From: Granulosicoccus sp.
GTDB lineage: Bacteria > Pseudomonadota > Gammaproteobacteria > Granulosicoccales > Granulosicoccaceae
Reading direction: 5' to 3'
NCBI GenBank assembly: GCA_020627685.1
Contig: JAHDGK010000001.1
Location: 175,741-239,740 of the forward strand
DNA length: 64,000 nt
Shown here: positions 1-9,047 of the stretch, one piece after another
How the letters are laid out: the number at the start of each line of letters is the position of its first letter
Position numbering within the stretch: the first letter of the stretch is position 1
Made by a program: the position numbers and the translations under genes
Notes under the pieces: model-generated
Told to the model about the DNA's origin: nothing
Database searches by the model: none
The model's input: the letters and a program-made list of their open reading frames with translations, nothing else

Positions 1-599
1 GGAGCTGCTGATGAAGTGCCTGTATTTGTAGAGGCCAGAGCATCAGGGGTTATGCTGTCAAAAAATCCTGCAGACTGAAGTTGGTCTGAAAATCCTTGAG
101 GCATCGCAGCATTAATATTGTCTTTTTGATCTGAAAGTAAATTGGATAACGATCCAGCGTTTAAGCCTCCTTCCATTACTTTGTTTTTAATGACGCCGAT
201 AATGATAGGCGCGAGCATTCCTAATAACGAATTGCTATTTCCCCGGCTCACTCCGGCAACACTTGCAACAACACCGGCTAGTTGACCTAGCGCACCTTCA
301 CCGAGGAGATTGGATAGCAGTGAGTTTCCACTGTTTGAAATCTCGTGTGCCTTATCGCCCCCTAGCAAATTGCCAATATCGCCAAGCATGTTGTTGTCTT
401 GTTCTTGCGCAGCATTGAATAGATCTACCGCACCCTTGGGCGTGCTGGCAGCATTAGTAATTCCACTTAATAGACTGGGCAAAGCGCCAGCAAGTGCTCC
501 GTTGGTTTGGTCAGTGCCAGCACCAAGGGCTCCACTCAATACACCTATTAACTGGTCTCCAACTTGGTCTTTGACAAGATCAACAATGTTAAATGACAT
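1..599 (-). CDS. DUF937 family protein (3' end outside window)
   Basis: The reading frame opens at an ATG at 599 and runs without a stop to the window edge, so about 199 N-terminal residues are visible. The protein begins MSFNIVDLVKDQVGDQLIG and is rich in Gly, Ala, Leu, Ser and Asn, with repeated GALPSLLSGI- and GNLLGG-like stretches. This low-complexity pattern is typical of DUF937 (YidB-like) proteins, whose function is not established. A GGAG lies about 7 bases before the start. There is no signal peptide or clear membrane span. The gene is read away from the next gene, so the 600-1212 gap probably holds its promoter. The family call is by pattern, not by search. Confidence 0.7.
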   Translation of the reverse strand, partial: MSFNIVDLVKDQVGDQLIGVLSGALGAGTDQTNGALAGALPSLLSGITNAASTPKGAVDLFNAAQEQDNNMLGDIGNLLGGDKAHEISNSGNSLLSNLLGEGALGQLAGVVASVAGVSRGNSNSLLGMLAPIIIGVIKNKVMEGGLNAGSLSNLLSDQKDNINAAMPQGFSDQLQSAGFFDSITPDALASTNTGTSSAA

Positions 600-1212
600 G
601 CGTTACTCCGTATTAGTTACAACTAGTTTATGCCTTGAATTGTTTAAGGCAGATTAAAATCAATATGCAAATACTGGCACCTTGAGTGGTGCCTGCGAAT
701 TACAGTGGGGACATCATACTGTCGCTTGTTGAGTATTTTTCGCTTTTGCTGAACACTTAATGAAATGTTACAAAGCGCGCATGATAGTCATTGATATTTG
801 ACATTGTGTAACGCGGTTCTGCTCTCGTTCCTTTGTTAAATGTGGTTGTGTATGTAAAAGAAAATAATTGTGTCTAAAACAAGCAACATTCACTTTGCTG
901 AGGGGTGTGCTTTTCAGATATAGAGTCTGTTTTAATTGTTGGTAATTCTTAGTTAGATGGTATGCATCTACCTATTATTTTTGGTCACCTCCTGCCCACT
1001 GAATAGCTTTTGAAGTCAAAAGTGGTATTTCCTCGAAAAACATGAATCCTGAAACTTTTTTTAATAATTCGATCCATACTGCTTAGTAATATTTCGTGTA
1101 GATTCTCACTGGAATGAAATATTGCTATTTGCATAGAAGCGTGTGGCGGATAACCGTAGGTACTGCGTCATGAAGTACCTGCTTATGGTGAGAAGGACTG
1201 AGTAAGCTTTCA
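600..1212. other. Long intergenic region between divergent genes
   Basis: About 610 bases without a convincing ORF. It is AT-rich and should hold the promoters of the leftward DUF937 gene and the rightward GNAT gene. An inverted repeat, AGGTACT at 1158-1164 and AGTACCT at 1174-1180, could form a hairpin just upstream of the GNAT gene. I see no tRNA, no clear sigma-70 pair and no strong terminator here. Confidence 0.5.
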
Positions 1213-2109
1213 ATGGATGATTTTGAGGTTAAGAGAATAGAGCTAGGGGAAGACCCCGCAGTAGACTCTGCTGTGCTGTTGTTAATAGAAGATGCGCTAG
1301 GTGGAAAGCGCTTTTTGCCTGAGTTCAAAAAAAGAATTAACTACGCATCGGGCACAACCATTGTTTTTGGTGGGTATATTGGCGACCAGCTCGTCTGCAT
1401 GAGTGTGTTTATGAAGATGTCATTCTCCATAAACTCAACCGTCTGTTTTGGTTATCAGTCTGGTTTTAATGCTACCGGTAGTGATCATCGTGGGCAGGGC
1501 TTGTGGCCTAAGCTTATGAGGTACAGCGAAAAGTACCTACAGGAGTCGGGTGCGGAATTTATCTATGTATTTCCAAATTCAACGTCCTTACCTCTTTATT
1601 TAAAAAAGCTGGATTTTGAATCCTTTGATATGCATCGAATGCGTATCACTCCAGGCATTCTGTTAACCAAACTGAAATGCAATTTGGTGACTTGCGACTG
1701 TAGTTCACACCACGATTCGAAAGCAGCGCTCAGGCCGATGCTGCAGGAAAGTATTGTGTGGAAAACAAATGAGTACGGGGCGGAAAAAATAAAGCAATAT
1801 CGCTACGGTAAATCGGTTGCATGGGGACGAAAAAAGACAACGGTTAAAATGGGGCTTAACGTCAAGTTTTTCGAGATTGGTGGTTTTGAAGTCAGCTGTG
1901 TTCGGGAGCTTAAAGGTTTGCTGACAACTATCTGCCGAGGTGAGCGTGTGATGTTCTGTAGCGTGTCGCTTAATGAGGGCAGTGAGTACTTTCCACTTTT
2001 TAACAGTATCAGCCTCGAGGAAGAACCCTTAGTTATAAAGATGCTGGGTGATCATAAAACCTCAAATTTGTCTTTGAATTTCTTCAGTGGCCTGCGCGAT
2101 ACGTTCTGA
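1213..2109 (+). CDS. GNAT-type acetyltransferase-like protein with extra C-terminal half
   Basis: 298 residues. The N-terminal half looks like a GNAT fold: the acetyl-CoA motif appears as DHRGQGLWPKLM around residues 91-102 (R93, G94, G96), followed by an IYVFPN strand and a SLPLYLKKLDF helix near residues 117-135, which match motif B in shape. GNAT enzymes move an acyl group from acyl-CoA to an amine; the substrate here is unknown. Residues from about 155 to 298 match no domain I recognise. The ATG at 1213 has only a weak ribosome site; an AAGGA lies 16 bases upstream. The gene stands alone, with gaps on both sides. The general fold is fairly safe, the activity is not. Confidence 0.6.
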   Translation: MDDFEVKRIELGEDPAVDSAVLLLIEDALGGKRFLPEFKKRINYASGTTIVFGGYIGDQLVCMSVFMKMSFSINSTVCFGYQSGFNATGSDHRGQGLWPKLMRYSEKYLQESGAEFIYVFPNSTSLPLYLKKLDFESFDMHRMRITPGILLTKLKCNLVTCDCSSHHDSKAALRPMLQESIVWKTNEYGAEKIKQYRYGKSVAWGRKKTTVKMGLNVKFFEIGGFEVSCVRELKGLLTTICRGERVMFCSVSLNEGSEYFPLFNSISLEEEPLVIKMLGDHKTSNLSLNFFSGLRDTF

Positions 2110-2190
2110 ATGGCAGTGACGGTCTAGTAGTTTGATCATTCGCCAATTTCTTGCATGTTCTATGTGAAAAATTGCAACTTATAGCTAGAG

Positions 2191-2221
2191 TTGGCCCGTA
2201 ACGCGCATTCTCTCCTATGAT
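2191..2221 (+). promoter_or_regulatory. Weak candidate sigma-70 promoter for the 2352 lipoprotein gene
   Basis: TTGGCC at 2191-2196 and TATGAT at 2216-2221 are spaced by 19 bases, about 130 bases before the lipoprotein start. The -10 is good, but the -35 and spacing are poor, so this is tentative. Confidence 0.25.
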
Positions 2222-2351
2222 TACCCAGTGGCAAAAGACACGCTTGATTAGCAGGTCGCCAGTAAGCGACGGAAACGCTACGAGTTCCGGTCGCGCCCTG
2301 GCTGGGTTCCGCTGAAGTATCATTGAGTTAGACATTTTCCAGGAGAGCAAC

Positions 2352-3194
2352 ATGGTTAAACTGATTTCCCAGCTGTCGGGTAGCGCCAGCCGGTTACTAC
2401 TCATCGGCGTTATGGCCGGTGCATTGGCAAGCTGCGGTGGTGGCAGTTCTGGCGATACCACCACCACACCTGTCGGTGAGCGTGATTTAGACGGCGATAA
2501 CATCATCAATGATCTAGACGATGATGACGACGGAGACGGTGTTGCTGATCTGGTTGACCCGTTTACAGATCGTGATGGCGATGGACTTGACGATGATTCG
2601 CTGCTTTCCGAGGCAGCTGCAACGAATACCGATACCGATGGCGACGCTGACGGCGACGGATTTACCGATGTTTCAGATGCAGCTGTGTGTGGAAGTGAAA
2701 ACGGATCAGACAATAATTCATCAAACAATACCTGGGATGACAACTGTGTCGTCAAGCGTACTTCTATAGGCGGCCAGTTCGCAGACAGTCTGTTCTCTGT
2801 GGGTATCCAGCGAGTTGTCTATTGCAGTGGATATGGCACAGGGGAAAATTACGGTGCTTTTGCCGATGGCGAATACGGACCGGGTACTGAAGCTGCCGTA
2901 CAGGAATTTCAGCGTGCTGAGGGCTTAACCGATGACGGTATTGTTGGACCAATTACCTGGGGACGTTTGCGTCAGCAGGTCGAGTTGTTGACCCCGGGGA
3001 CTATCGGTACCGTGCCTGATACCTATGGTTTTTCAAACGGGCGATGTGCTGGAATCCCGATGTTTTATCAATCTACAACTGCCAGTGCCACAGGCGATGG
3101 CATTGTACTCGGTGGATGGGAGCTGGCCAGAAATGCACCTAATGAAACGGTGCGGATCCCGTTTTCTTATGAGTCGCCCTTTGGTCGCCTCTAG
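2352..3194 (+). CDS. Asp-rich lipoprotein with peptidoglycan-binding-like domain
   Basis: 280 residues. A lipoprotein signal peptide is clear: basic start, hydrophobic core and lipobox LASC with the lipidated Cys at 28. Residues 45-106 hold Asp/Gly repeats of the thrombospondin type-3 kind (DLDGDN, DDDDDGDGV, DRDGDGLDDD, DTDGDADGDG), which normally bind calcium. Residues about 148-212 resemble a PGRP_1 peptidoglycan-binding domain (DGEYGPGTEAAVQEFQ, then DGIVGPITW). The likely role is an envelope lipoprotein bridging membrane and cell wall. AGGAGAG upstream of the ATG at 2352 is a strong ribosome site. The next gene starts 31 bases on and is probably co-transcribed. Confidence 0.75.
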   Translation: MVKLISQLSGSASRLLLIGVMAGALASCGGGSSGDTTTTPVGERDLDGDNIINDLDDDDDGDGVADLVDPFTDRDGDGLDDDSLLSEAAATNTDTDGDADGDGFTDVSDAAVCGSENGSDNNSSNNTWDDNCVVKRTSIGGQFADSLFSVGIQRVVYCSGYGTGENYGAFADGEYGPGTEAAVQEFQRAEGLTDDGIVGPITWGRLRQQVELLTPGTIGTVPDTYGFSNGRCAGIPMFYQSTTASATGDGIVLGGWELARNAPNETVRIPFSYESPFGRL

Positions 3195-3225
3195 TCCCGG
3201 CGTTTGATTTTCAAATATTAGTGTA

Positions 3226-4278
3226 ATGACGGTGAGGCGCACACGTATTGGGATTTACTCCACCGTGTGCGTTCTCGCCGTGCTTCTTGGTATATGGCTT
3301 TATCAGGGCAGCGACGATGCAGCTGTCACAGACTCAAACGCTGACACTGCCAGCCAAGAATCTCTGCTGGACAACGCGTCGTCTAGCTCTGAAGTCGCAG
3401 AGTCGCCTTTTTCAATCAAAGATCCCGTGCCCGTAGCCGACGATGTCTTGGGCGAGATAGCATCAGGGTCGAACGAACAGGCCTCGCAAACTCCTGTCCT
3501 TAATGAAACTCCCGACAACGTCACTAGTCAGCCCGTTGATATCAGTGCACTGGGGCGTAGTGCTTTAGGAGATCAGGAATTTTTAGCGTTCGCAGAACAC
3601 TTTCGTAACGATCCGGCGCAGTTGCAGCAACTCATTGATGAGTTTCGTCAGGAAACAGATCCTACCCGCAAAGCGGCATTGTCAAAGCTTTTGGGTGAGA
3701 TAGGCGGCGCTGATGTGACGCTTGCCGCTAGCGAGCTCGTATTCTCCGGTGATCCGGAGAGTCGTCGTATCGGTCTAGAATTATTACAGGCCGTGCAGCC
3801 TGGCAATGCCGAAGCCAGAAACATCGCATCGACGCTCTTAGCGACAGAGGTGGAGCCGGGTGTGTTGGTCGACACACTGACCACGCTGGCAAGACCAGGA
3901 ACTGTTGATGATGGAACCCGTCAGTATTTATCCGACCAAATTGCCTTTCTTGCTGATCATGACAGTGAAAAAGTGCGTAGCGTTAGTTTGAACATTTTGT
4001 CCCGTTGGAACAAAAACGGTCAATATACGGAAGTTATCAGGGGCGGTTTGACCGATGATGCGGCCGTCGTGCGTGAATCGGCAGCTTATGCCCTGGTAGG
4101 CCACAAGAACGTCAACCAAACGCTCATAGACTCTTTGCTATCTGTTGCGATCAACGATCAAGAGCTAGAGCAGGCCAGACGAGGTGCTGTGCTCGCTTTG
4201 AAGGGTATGCCCATTACTGACTTTGAGCGTCAGCAAGTTATGGATGCAGAACTCGATATGGACACTGTCCGGCGCTAG
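3226..4278 (+). CDS. Membrane-anchored HEAT-repeat protein
   Basis: 350 residues. One N-terminal membrane segment (about residues 7-27) with basic residues before it suggests a bitopic protein with its bulk in the periplasm. A Ser/Asp-rich linker follows to about residue 110. The rest is a series of helical pairs with the HEAT look, for example LSKLLGEIGGADVTLAASELVF, VRSVSLNILSRW and VRESAAYALVG. HEAT repeats are protein-binding scaffolds and show no enzyme motif. It lies 31 bases after the calcium-type lipoprotein, so the two may act together in the envelope; that link is inferred from position alone. Confidence 0.65.
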   Translation: MTVRRTRIGIYSTVCVLAVLLGIWLYQGSDDAAVTDSNADTASQESLLDNASSSSEVAESPFSIKDPVPVADDVLGEIASGSNEQASQTPVLNETPDNVTSQPVDISALGRSALGDQEFLAFAEHFRNDPAQLQQLIDEFRQETDPTRKAALSKLLGEIGGADVTLAASELVFSGDPESRRIGLELLQAVQPGNAEARNIASTLLATEVEPGVLVDTLTTLARPGTVDDGTRQYLSDQIAFLADHDSEKVRSVSLNILSRWNKNGQYTEVIRGGLTDDAAVVRESAAYALVGHKNVNQTLIDSLLSVAINDQELEQARRGAVLALKGMPITDFERQQVMDAELDMDTVRR

Positions 4279-4356
4279 GTCTTCGGTAAGTCCCCGCATT
4301 TTTTCATAGGCGCGGTATCTTGCGCTCAGTTCGATACACTATGTGTCAACGCATAG

Positions 4357-5589
4357 GTGTCAGATACGATCCCGATGAATTCTCCCTACTTCAATAAGAC
4401 CCGGCTCAGAGCGCTTAGTGAATATGCCAATGAGCAGCTGCAGTGCAAAAATTTTTCAGGCATAGCCTGGAGCTTGGAGCATCGTGGTGAGATTGTTTCC
4501 GAAGATTTCTTGGGTTTTGCAGATCATGCATTGAGTAAACCTGTGGGTAGCGACACGCTGTACCGCCTGTACTCAATGACTAAGCCTGTTATTTCGGTAC
4601 GCTGCCTTCAGCTTCTGGAGCAAGGGCGCCTGAGGCTGGATGATCCAATAAGTCGCTGGATACCCGCCTTCTCGCAGCAACGTGTTCTTTGTGCAAACGG
4701 TAGCTTAGAGCCGTTAAACAGACCCATTACGGTTGAAGACTTACTGACTCACCGCTCGGGCTTGTCCTACGACTTTTTAATTGATTGCCCGGTTGCGGAG
4801 CTCTACCGGGAAAAAGATTTAGCCGGTGACGGCGCTCGAAGCTTAAAAGAGTTGGTTGAGCAATTGGCTTATCTGCCTCTTGCCTCACAGCCTGGATCTC
4901 GCTGGTACTACAGTTATGCAACCGATGTACTTGCTCACTTAATTGAATGCATTACACAGCGATCGATTGCAGAGAATTTAAAGAGCTCGCTTTTTGAGCC
5001 ACTGAACATGACGGACACCGGTTTTTTTGTGAACCATAAAGATCAGCACCGTGTTGCAGAGATGTTCGGGCAAAGGGAGTTGGGTGATGTTGATAATGGT
5101 GAATGCGCAGGCAACGACCTGCTGGCGATGAATGTCGAGCCGAGCTACCCAATGGCCGAAAATACCGGGTTCTCCCGAGGCGGTATTGGCCTGTTCTCGA
5201 CCATGAGAGATTATCAGCGGTTTATGCCGGTGTTAATGCACGGAAACACCGAGGAGGGTGCTCCCCTATTATCTAAGCCCACGCTGGATATGCTTTGGGA
5301 AAATCGTCTAAGCGATTCGCAAATGCCTATAAGAATAGGCGATCGTGCTTATCACGGTTACGGTTGGGGATTAACTGGCAGAGTCATGGCCGATTCGGCA
5401 AGTGCCAGTCTCGTCTGTGTCCCCGGTGAAGGTGGTTGGGCGGGCGCTGCTTCTACCTACTTCTGGATCGATCGACAAAATGCGGTTAGTGGAATTGTTA
5501 TGGCTCAATATTTGGGGTCAGCGATACCGTTGGGCCCAGATATGCAGAGCCTTGCGTATAGCGCGTTCTGTAACCGCCTTCCCGGCTAG
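4357..5589 (+). CDS. Serine hydrolase of the beta-lactamase / EstB esterase fold
   Basis: 410 residues from a GTG at 4357; an in-frame ATG at 4375 would shorten it by six residues. The class C beta-lactamase fold is visible: nucleophile motif SMTK at residues 73-76, the Tyr motif YSY around 185-187, and GGWAGAAS near 359-366 in place of the KTG box. LTHRSGLSYDF (about 130-140) is also typical. The W-x-G third motif points to the EstB-type esterase/peptidase branch rather than a true antibiotic-degrading enzyme. No signal peptide is seen, so it is probably cytoplasmic. Its stop overlaps the end of convergent hemH by four bases. Substrate unknown. Confidence 0.8.
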   Translation: MSDTIPMNSPYFNKTRLRALSEYANEQLQCKNFSGIAWSLEHRGEIVSEDFLGFADHALSKPVGSDTLYRLYSMTKPVISVRCLQLLEQGRLRLDDPISRWIPAFSQQRVLCANGSLEPLNRPITVEDLLTHRSGLSYDFLIDCPVAELYREKDLAGDGARSLKELVEQLAYLPLASQPGSRWYYSYATDVLAHLIECITQRSIAENLKSSLFEPLNMTDTGFFVNHKDQHRVAEMFGQRELGDVDNGECAGNDLLAMNVEPSYPMAENTGFSRGGIGLFSTMRDYQRFMPVLMHGNTEEGAPLLSKPTLDMLWENRLSDSQMPIRIGDRAYHGYGWGLTGRVMADSASASLVCVPGEGGWAGAASTYFWIDRQNAVSGIVMAQYLGSAIPLGPDMQSLAYSAFCNRLPG

Positions 5590-6710
5590 GTATTAGCCGG
5601 AGCGGATTCCTTCAGCGCTGTTGCCAGACGCCCGGATAGCTCAAAGGCCTCTTTTGCTGCAGCCACATCCCTGGAGTTATCTACCTCAGGCCAGCCTTGC
5701 GCATGATTGACCAGCAGGTCGCTTAAAAACTGTATGTGGTCATCGCGCTCATTAAGACACGGTATGTACTGAAAGCGTTCACCGCCGTTCTCTTCGAAAT
5801 ATTCCCGATTCTCACCACTAATTTCTTCAATCGTTTCCAGACAATCAGCTGAGAAAGCCGGACAGAGTACATCGATAGATTTATAACCTTCGCCCGGTAG
5901 TTGTTTCATGGTTTCATCGCAATACGGGCGTAACCACTCTTCGCGTCCTACTCGGGACTGAAAAACGACTCTGATTTCATCCGGCTTTATGCCGAGCTCT
6001 TCTGCCAGCAGTCGAGAAGTTTTGTGGCAAAGGCAGTGGTAAGGGTCACCGGATAAGAGATAGCGCTTGGGAATTCCGTGATAAGAGGTGACGAGCAAAT
6101 CTCCCCGACCGTTCTCAGCCCAGCTCTCACGCACGGTGGCCGCCAGAGCTTGCACATAGGCTTTGTGATCACAAAATTGATTGATGAAACGCAACTCTGG
6201 AATCCAGCGAGTTCGTTGCATGCGTTCTGCCACAGCATCGAATACGGAGGCTGTAGTGGTGCCCGAATACTGCGGATACATGGGCAGAATGATCAGTCGA
6301 CGGACATTTTGCGCCTCAAGCTTTGTGATCGCACTATCGATAGATGGATTGCCGTAGCGCATACCAAGCTCGACCACGACATCGTCGCCAAATCGCTTTT
6401 GCAGCTCAGTTCTAATTGCCTGTGTCTGTGACTGAGAGATGCTCAGCAGCGGTGAGCCGGTCTCCTCAGACCACACTTCCTCATAGGCCTTGGCACTCTT
6501 AGAGGGTCGCACCCGAAGGATCACCCCGTGCAGGATGATATTCCAAAGCCAGCGTGGTAACTCTATGATTCGAGGGTCGCTGAGAAATTGGGCAAGGTAT
6601 CGTCGTACAGGCTTGGTCTCAGGTGCCTCTGGCGTGCCCAGATTGACGACAAGAACGCCCATGCGCTCCCCGGTTCCGTGTTCGTAATTCGGTGTGCCAA
6701 TATATTTCAT
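5586..6710 (-). CDS. hemH: Ferrochelatase
   Basis: 374 residues, close to the usual bacterial size. It inserts Fe2+ into protoporphyrin IX, the last step of heme b synthesis. The N-terminal signature GVLVVNLGTPEAPE (about 18-31), the active-site His in TSYHGIPKRYL (H211) and the metal-site Glu in SADCLETIEEI (about E294) are all present. The start is the ATG at 6710; no clear Shine-Dalgarno precedes it. It is transcribed alone, away from the transhydrogenase operon. HemJ, which supplies its substrate, is encoded at 34.1 kb rather than nearby. Confidence 0.95.
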   Translation of the reverse strand: MKYIGTPNYEHGTGERMGVLVVNLGTPEAPETKPVRRYLAQFLSDPRIIELPRWLWNIILHGVILRVRPSKSAKAYEEVWSEETGSPLLSISQSQTQAIRTELQKRFGDDVVVELGMRYGNPSIDSAITKLEAQNVRRLIILPMYPQYSGTTTASVFDAVAERMQRTRWIPELRFINQFCDHKAYVQALAATVRESWAENGRGDLLVTSYHGIPKRYLLSGDPYHCLCHKTSRLLAEELGIKPDEIRVVFQSRVGREEWLRPYCDETMKQLPGEGYKSIDVLCPAFSADCLETIEEISGENREYFEENGGERFQYIPCLNERDDHIQFLSDLLVNHAQGWPEVDNSRDVAAAKEAFELSGRLATALKESAPANT

Positions 6711-6972
6711 GAACGAGAAGAGAGACTGTTGGGAGTAGATAGAAGAGCTTTTACGCTTAATATCGGGATTTGGAGTTCAGAGGCACATATCCTACAACCG
6801 TGCCTCAAATCAGGCGCAAGATGCGCAAGAGCTAGTAAACTGCCCTCTACAGGTAGTATAACCCTAGCCTAAGCCAGATATGAAACGTCTTCAAAGGCGC
6901 TTTTCGGCTCTGTTTTTCCACAATTAGGATTCAACAGCTGCTGTTATTCAGCTTTTGCGACTGAGGTGTGTT
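6711..6972. promoter_or_regulatory. Divergent promoter region between hemH and the pnt operon
   Basis: About 260 bases separating hemH (minus) and pntAA (plus). A 13-base interrupted palindrome, AACAGC-T-GCTGTT, lies at 6933-6945, about 28 bases before the preferred pntAA start, and could be a regulator site. On the minus strand a TATACT-like -10 can be read near 6855-6860 with only a poor -35. No regulator can be assigned. Confidence 0.35.
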
Positions 6973-8673
6973 TTGTCATTAATCATAGCTGTACCCCATG
7001 AAAGTCGTCCCAGTGAACGTCGTGTCGCGTTAGACCCGTCACGTGCAGAACGCTTGATTCAAAGTGGTTTGCAGGTGCACATACAAGCAGAATGTGGTCA
7101 TGCGGCTAGTTTTCATGACGAGGATTATCACGGCGCTGTTGTCAAAGAATCGTTCGCAGATGTTGTTGCCAGTGCAGACATCGTTCTCAAAGTGGTGTGC
7201 CCAACGGTCGAAGAAATAGAGCTTATGCCGCGTGGGTGCCTACTAATCTGCATCATGTCGGCGTTTCAACACACCGATGAAGTCATTGCTTTGCGTGATC
7301 GGCAAATTACGCTGCTGGCTATGGATCATCTGCCCAGAACAACGCGGGCTCAACCCATGGACGCATTATCATCACAGGCAACGGTGGCTGGTTACAAAGC
7401 AGCGCTTCTAGCGGCTGAGTTATCTCCTCGACTGTTTCCTATGCTTACGACAGCTGCAGGAACTATCCGCCCGTCTCGCGTATTGGTGATCGGGGCCGGT
7501 GTGGCTGGCTTGCAGGCAATTGCTACGTCCAAACGGTTGGGTGCGCAAGTGGATGCCTATGACATTCGGCGTGCCGCTAAAGAGCAAATAGAATCAGTGG
7601 GTGCGCGAATGATCGACACTGGCGTGGAGGTTGAGGGCGCTGGTGGTTTTGCCCGCGCACTGCGTAAAGATGAAAAACAGAAACAACATGATGCGCTGGC
7701 TGAGCATCTGGCTAAAGCTCACGTTGTAATCTGCGCTGCTGCGATTCCTGGTAGACGTGCACCGCAAATAATCACTGAGGATATGGTTGACGGCATGCTG
7801 CCCGAATCGGTCATTGTGGATATGGCGGCATCCTCCGGTGGTAATTGTGAGCTTACTCGTATCGGTGAGCATTACTATCACCACGAAACGCTTATCGTGG
7901 GTCCGTTGAATCTTCCCAGTCACGGCGCTGTACACGCCAGTGAGATGTACTCAAGAAACGTATACAACATGCTTGAATTGATCATCCACGATGGTGAAGT
8001 CAATTTAAACGCCGATGATGAAATTGTTTCCGGATGTGTATTGCTGCACGATGGTCAGATCCATCACGAGGGCACTGCCAAACTTCTTGATGTGGAGTGT
8101 TTTCCTTTTGGTGGTGTTATACATCGAGCCCATGAAATGCCTGATCAAACAGCGGGATGGTTGAGTGATGAATCCGCTGATGATGTCAGTCAGGAAAAGC
8201 GCTCTGGCGATGACAATGCCGCAGCATCACTTAACGATAAAAGTGCAGTTGCCGTGCAACAGATCAACCCGGGTGATACGGAAGCTTCACATCAAGATAC
8301 ACATTCAAGCGTTGACGCAAAGAATGCTGTTGCTAGTTCTGAAGTGGATTTACTGGTTGAGGAGTCCGAACTTAGCCAGTTGGAAGACGAGCAGACCTTG
8401 GCTGATTTGCAAGCAATGGACGGTGCGACCGACCTTGATGTAGCGGCAATGTCTGAAGAACAATTACCCACTGATGATTTAACGCTCATTGAAGGCGTGG
8501 GGCCTGCTATGCAAATTCGACTCTATGAGTTCGGATATACAAGTTGGCAGCAGATTGCAGAATTGGACGATCAAAGTACCGAAAAACTATCTGTTCAGCT
8601 TGAGCTGGATAATCAAATTACAGAGCAAGATTGGTCAGGTCAGGCGAAGAAGCTGATGGAGTCGAAGCAATGA
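6973..8673 (+). CDS. pntAA: NAD(P) transhydrogenase subunit alpha with C-terminal helix-hairpin-helix extension
   Basis: This is the NAD(H)-binding domain I of proton-translocating transhydrogenase. I prefer the TTG at 6973, giving MSLIIAVPHESRPSERRVAL, because GAGG sits at 6963-6966 and the family begins here; a TTG at 6955 would add six residues. The NAD Rossmann motif VIGAGVAGLQA lies near residue 172, and the RAxxEQIESVGA and PSHGAVHASEMYSRN blocks are conserved. The usual protein ends near residue 380. Here an acidic linker (about 390-500) leads to a small domain with LIEGVGPAMQIRLYEFGY and WSGQAKKL, matching the H3TH/HhH module found fused to several other proteins. The role of that module here is unknown. 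The stop overlaps the next start (ATGA). Confidence 0.9.
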   Translation: MSLIIAVPHESRPSERRVALDPSRAERLIQSGLQVHIQAECGHAASFHDEDYHGAVVKESFADVVASADIVLKVVCPTVEEIELMPRGCLLICIMSAFQHTDEVIALRDRQITLLAMDHLPRTTRAQPMDALSSQATVAGYKAALLAAELSPRLFPMLTTAAGTIRPSRVLVIGAGVAGLQAIATSKRLGAQVDAYDIRRAAKEQIESVGARMIDTGVEVEGAGGFARALRKDEKQKQHDALAEHLAKAHVVICAAAIPGRRAPQIITEDMVDGMLPESVIVDMAASSGGNCELTRIGEHYYHHETLIVGPLNLPSHGAVHASEMYSRNVYNMLELIIHDGEVNLNADDEIVSGCVLLHDGQIHHEGTAKLLDVECFPFGGVIHRAHEMPDQTAGWLSDESADDVSQEKRSGDDNAAASLNDKSAVAVQQINPGDTEASHQDTHSSVDAKNAVASSEVDLLVEESELSQLEDEQTLADLQAMDGATDLDVAAMSEEQLPTDDLTLIEGVGPAMQIRLYEFGYTSWQQIAELDDQSTEKLSVQLELDNQITEQDWSGQAKKLMESKQ

Positions 8674-9047
8674 GTGGAGTAAGCGGGCTTTATCTCGTAC
8701 TGTTAGCCGGGGTCGCTGGCTATGTCCTGATTGCGCGTGTGCCGTCTATTTTGCATACACCGATGATGTCAGGCTCGAACTTTATCCATGGCATTGTTCT
8801 GGCTGGGGCCATGCTGGCATTAGGAGGAGCTGATACCTTCTTAGAGCAAGTTATCGGATTTATCGCTGTGGCTGCAGCTTCAGCTAATGTTGTCGGAGGG
8901 TTTGTAGTCACCGATAGAATGTTGGCATTGTTTGATAAAGCGACGATAAAGAAAGGCAACTACGCCGGTATCTCCCCGCTGACGATCAAGTCTACTGTTG
9001 AGACTTCAGACTCCGCACAGTCAGATGACGTGAGCAAAATCGCATGA
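8670..9047 (+). CDS. pntAB: NAD(P) transhydrogenase small membrane subunit
   Basis: 125 residues starting at the ATG at 8670, which overlaps the pntAA stop; GGAG at 8658-8661 serves as ribosome site. It is hydrophobic with three to four membrane helices. The block MSGSNFIHGIVLAGAMLALG followed by VIGFIAVAAASANVVGGFVVTDRML is typical of the domain II part carried by the alpha-2 subunit in three-subunit enzymes. With PntB it forms the proton channel. A short hydrophilic tail ends at 9047 and overlaps pntB by four bases, so the three genes are almost surely translated together. Confidence 0.92.
   Translation: MSGVSGLYLVLLAGVAGYVLIARVPSILHTPMMSGSNFIHGIVLAGAMLALGGADTFLEQVIGFIAVAAASANVVGGFVVTDRMLALFDKATIKKGNYAGISPLTIKSTVETSDSAQSDDVSKIA

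Noticed and set aside
310-657. Open frame of 115 codons on the plus strand
   Set aside because: It is antisense to the DUF937 gene, whose sequence explains it; no ribosome site or family signature.
2084-2755. 223-codon minus-strand frame, very rich in Ser and Pro
   Set aside because: It is the shadow of the Asp-rich repeats of the lipoprotein gene; low complexity follows from GAT/GAC codons read in reverse.
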